Positions 6,836 through 7,636 of a DNA stretch of 7,636 nucleotides are shown one piece after another (the stretch's first letter is position 1; each line of letters begins with the position of its first letter). A program made the position numbers and the translations under genes. The DNA is taken from the NCBI GenBank assembly GCA_026710525.1, contig JAPOQT010000228.1, forward strand, positions 1-7,636, read 5' to 3'. Origin of the DNA: Pseudomonadota bacterium (GTDB taxonomy: Bacteria > Bdellovibrionota_B > Oligoflexia > Oligoflexales > Bin106). The notes under the pieces were generated by a model that saw only the letters and a list, made by a program, of their open reading frames with translations, ran no database searches and was not told where the DNA came from.

Positions 6836-6936
6836 GAAAAGCTGTGAATCATAGCATGTGACTATGTTCATCTCTGATTGTAGCTACTCGAAGCTTAATA
6901 ATAAACTATAGATACTCAAAGTAAAAAACTAACACC

Positions 6937-6943
6937 AAGGAGG
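6937..6943 (+). promoter_or_regulatory. Perfect ribosome binding site AAGGAGG
   Basis: A full match to the anti-Shine-Dalgarno complement lies eight bases before the ATG at 6952 and fixes the start of the right-end gene. It is the strongest ribosome binding site in the window and suggests high expression. Confidence 0.85.
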
Positions 6944-6951
6944 CCTTCTCT

Positions 6952-7636
6952 ATGTCATCACGATTATCACTTCTTATTCCACTCTTATCTACTTTGCTAC
7001 TCACAGGGATGAATAAAAATAACTATGAACATGTGAATAAACATCCTAATAATTCTGTGCTACTTGCACAAAATAAGTACGATTTGCAAAAGTTTGGTGA
7101 AGACTATGAAGTACAAGTTGCTTACTTCTCTGCTGGTCCGGATTTTTATCTAGAAACTTTTTTTGAGCCAGAAACTTGGCAAAACATAAGTTTAGAAGGA
7201 ATCCAACAAATTCTCGACGTAGAAACTGGTTATATGGTTGGCAGAAGTTATTTTAACGAACATCCTGAAGCAAACTATGATGATAACTATTACCTAGGTC
7301 AAGGTTTATATTTTAAAGATCTTAGCTACGATCATTTTCTTACTCGTAAAGACTGGCAGAATATGCCGTTACCTCCATCACCAGTCATCAAAATAACTTA
7401 TGCCGAGATACCGTATAAAGTTGGTACTAATCATTCTGTCTATAGCACTTTACTAGAATCATTCTGGAATTATATTAACCCATATGAGAAGAAATTACAC
7501 CCCTCATGTCCGTCAAACACATCCGGACCATTTCGGCCAATTATTTACGCAGTCAACGACTCTCCAGCAGGAGTGTACGATAGCAATTTCCATCATGCTA
7601 TTGATAGCATACTATATGCCAATTGGGCACTGTACC
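6952..7636 (+). CDS. Secreted protein of unknown function, 5' part (228 codons in window)
   Basis: An open frame runs from ATG 6952 to the window edge without a stop. Residues 1-19 form a Sec-type signal (MSSRLSLLIPLLSTLLLTG) with no lipobox cysteine, so the product is probably periplasmic or secreted. The mature part is rich in Tyr, Phe, Asn and Asp and has a single cysteine (186). I do not recognise the family. A stretch YLGQGLYFKD (114-123) resembles the FGKGIYFAD strand of PARP-type ADP-ribosyltransferases. However, the His-Gly-Thr/Ser block expected upstream is not visible, so this may be chance. The start is secure because of AAGGAGG at the ideal distance. The gene diverges from the small lipoprotein gene, and both products are exported, but no functional link is shown. 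Confidence 0.8.
   Translation, partial: MSSRLSLLIPLLSTLLLTGMNKNNYEHVNKHPNNSVLLAQNKYDLQKFGEDYEVQVAYFSAGPDFYLETFFEPETWQNISLEGIQQILDVETGYMVGRSYFNEHPEANYDDNYYLGQGLYFKDLSYDHFLTRKDWQNMPLPPSPVIKITYAEIPYKVGTNHSVYSTLLESFWNYINPYEKKLHPSCPSNTSGPFRPIIYAVNDSPAGVYDSNFHHAIDSILYANWALY

Larger units (their letters stand above)
6557..6951. other. 395-base divergent intergenic region
   Basis: The spacer separates the minus-strand small lipoprotein gene from the plus-strand secreted-protein gene. It is very AT-rich. It contains the plus-strand promoter candidate and ribosome binding site listed separately. In the presumed leader a short dyad, CATAG (6850-6854) and CTATG (6862-6866), could form a hairpin. No convincing minus-strand promoter was found: TATAAA and TATTTA sequences occur but without good -35 partners. 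No gene in this region has a ribosome binding site. Confidence 0.4.

Noticed and set aside
6736..6837. Plus-strand open frame of 33 codons starting MTLPVREWFL
   Set aside because: There is no ribosome binding site, the composition is AT-driven, and it overlaps the promoter candidate of the next gene.
5784..6932. The 12-base sequence GTAAAAAACTAA occurs at 5784-5795 and 6921-6932
   Set aside because: It is an A-rich word in AT-rich spacers, seen only twice and in different contexts, so probably chance.
1..7636. CRISPR array, tRNA, rRNA, insertion sequence or phage genes
   Set aside because: No regularly spaced repeats, RNA-gene motifs, transposase-like frames or flanking target duplications were seen.

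Overview
The window looks like chromosomal DNA of a diderm (Gram-negative) bacterium. By eye it is AT-rich, roughly 40% GC. The evidence is three proteins with lipoprotein signal peptides, two with Sec-type signals, AAGGAG-type ribosome binding sites and sigma-70-like promoters. The exact lineage cannot be fixed. A DNase of the EndA/Vvn family is commonest in Gammaproteobacteria. Trypsin-like lipoproteins and small lipoproteins with a 'CPAGF' motif remind me of predatory Bdellovibrionota/Oligoflexia, but that is a low-confidence impression. I see no phage, transposon, plasmid-replication, CRISPR or RNA gene.

Left part, minus strand, read right to left from 2323 to 1: a GT4-type glycosyltransferase (2323-1055) overlaps by one base (TAATG) a ketopantoate-reductase-like dehydrogenase (1055-273). 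After a 134-base gap comes the start of a lipoprotein gene that leaves the window at base 1. The first two are almost certainly co-translated. The lipoprotein gene has its own candidate promoter and a strong ribosome binding site.

Centre: a plus-strand gene for a secreted endonuclease I-family DNase (2520-3371) diverges from the glycosyltransferase. It has a good TTGACA/extended -10 promoter. The active-site Glu-His pair is kept, but the usual metal-ligand Asn is His, and two cysteines are missing. A 394-base stretch follows that holds what looks like a decayed plus-strand reading frame.

Right part: two minus-strand lipoprotein genes, a large trypsin-like putative protease (5607-3766) and a small acidic six-cysteine protein (6556-5915), are separated by about 310 bases. 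A 395-base divergent intergenic region leads to a plus-strand secreted protein (6952 onward) that is cut by the window edge. It has a perfect AAGGAGG and a short PARP-like sequence motif of uncertain meaning.

The genes do not form one recognisable pathway. The common theme is export: five of the seven proteins carry lipoprotein or secretion signals, and a sixth is a glycosyltransferase that may build surface glycans. No known defence or mobile system is present. The best candidates for something new are the unrecognised secreted proteins at the right and the modified nuclease.
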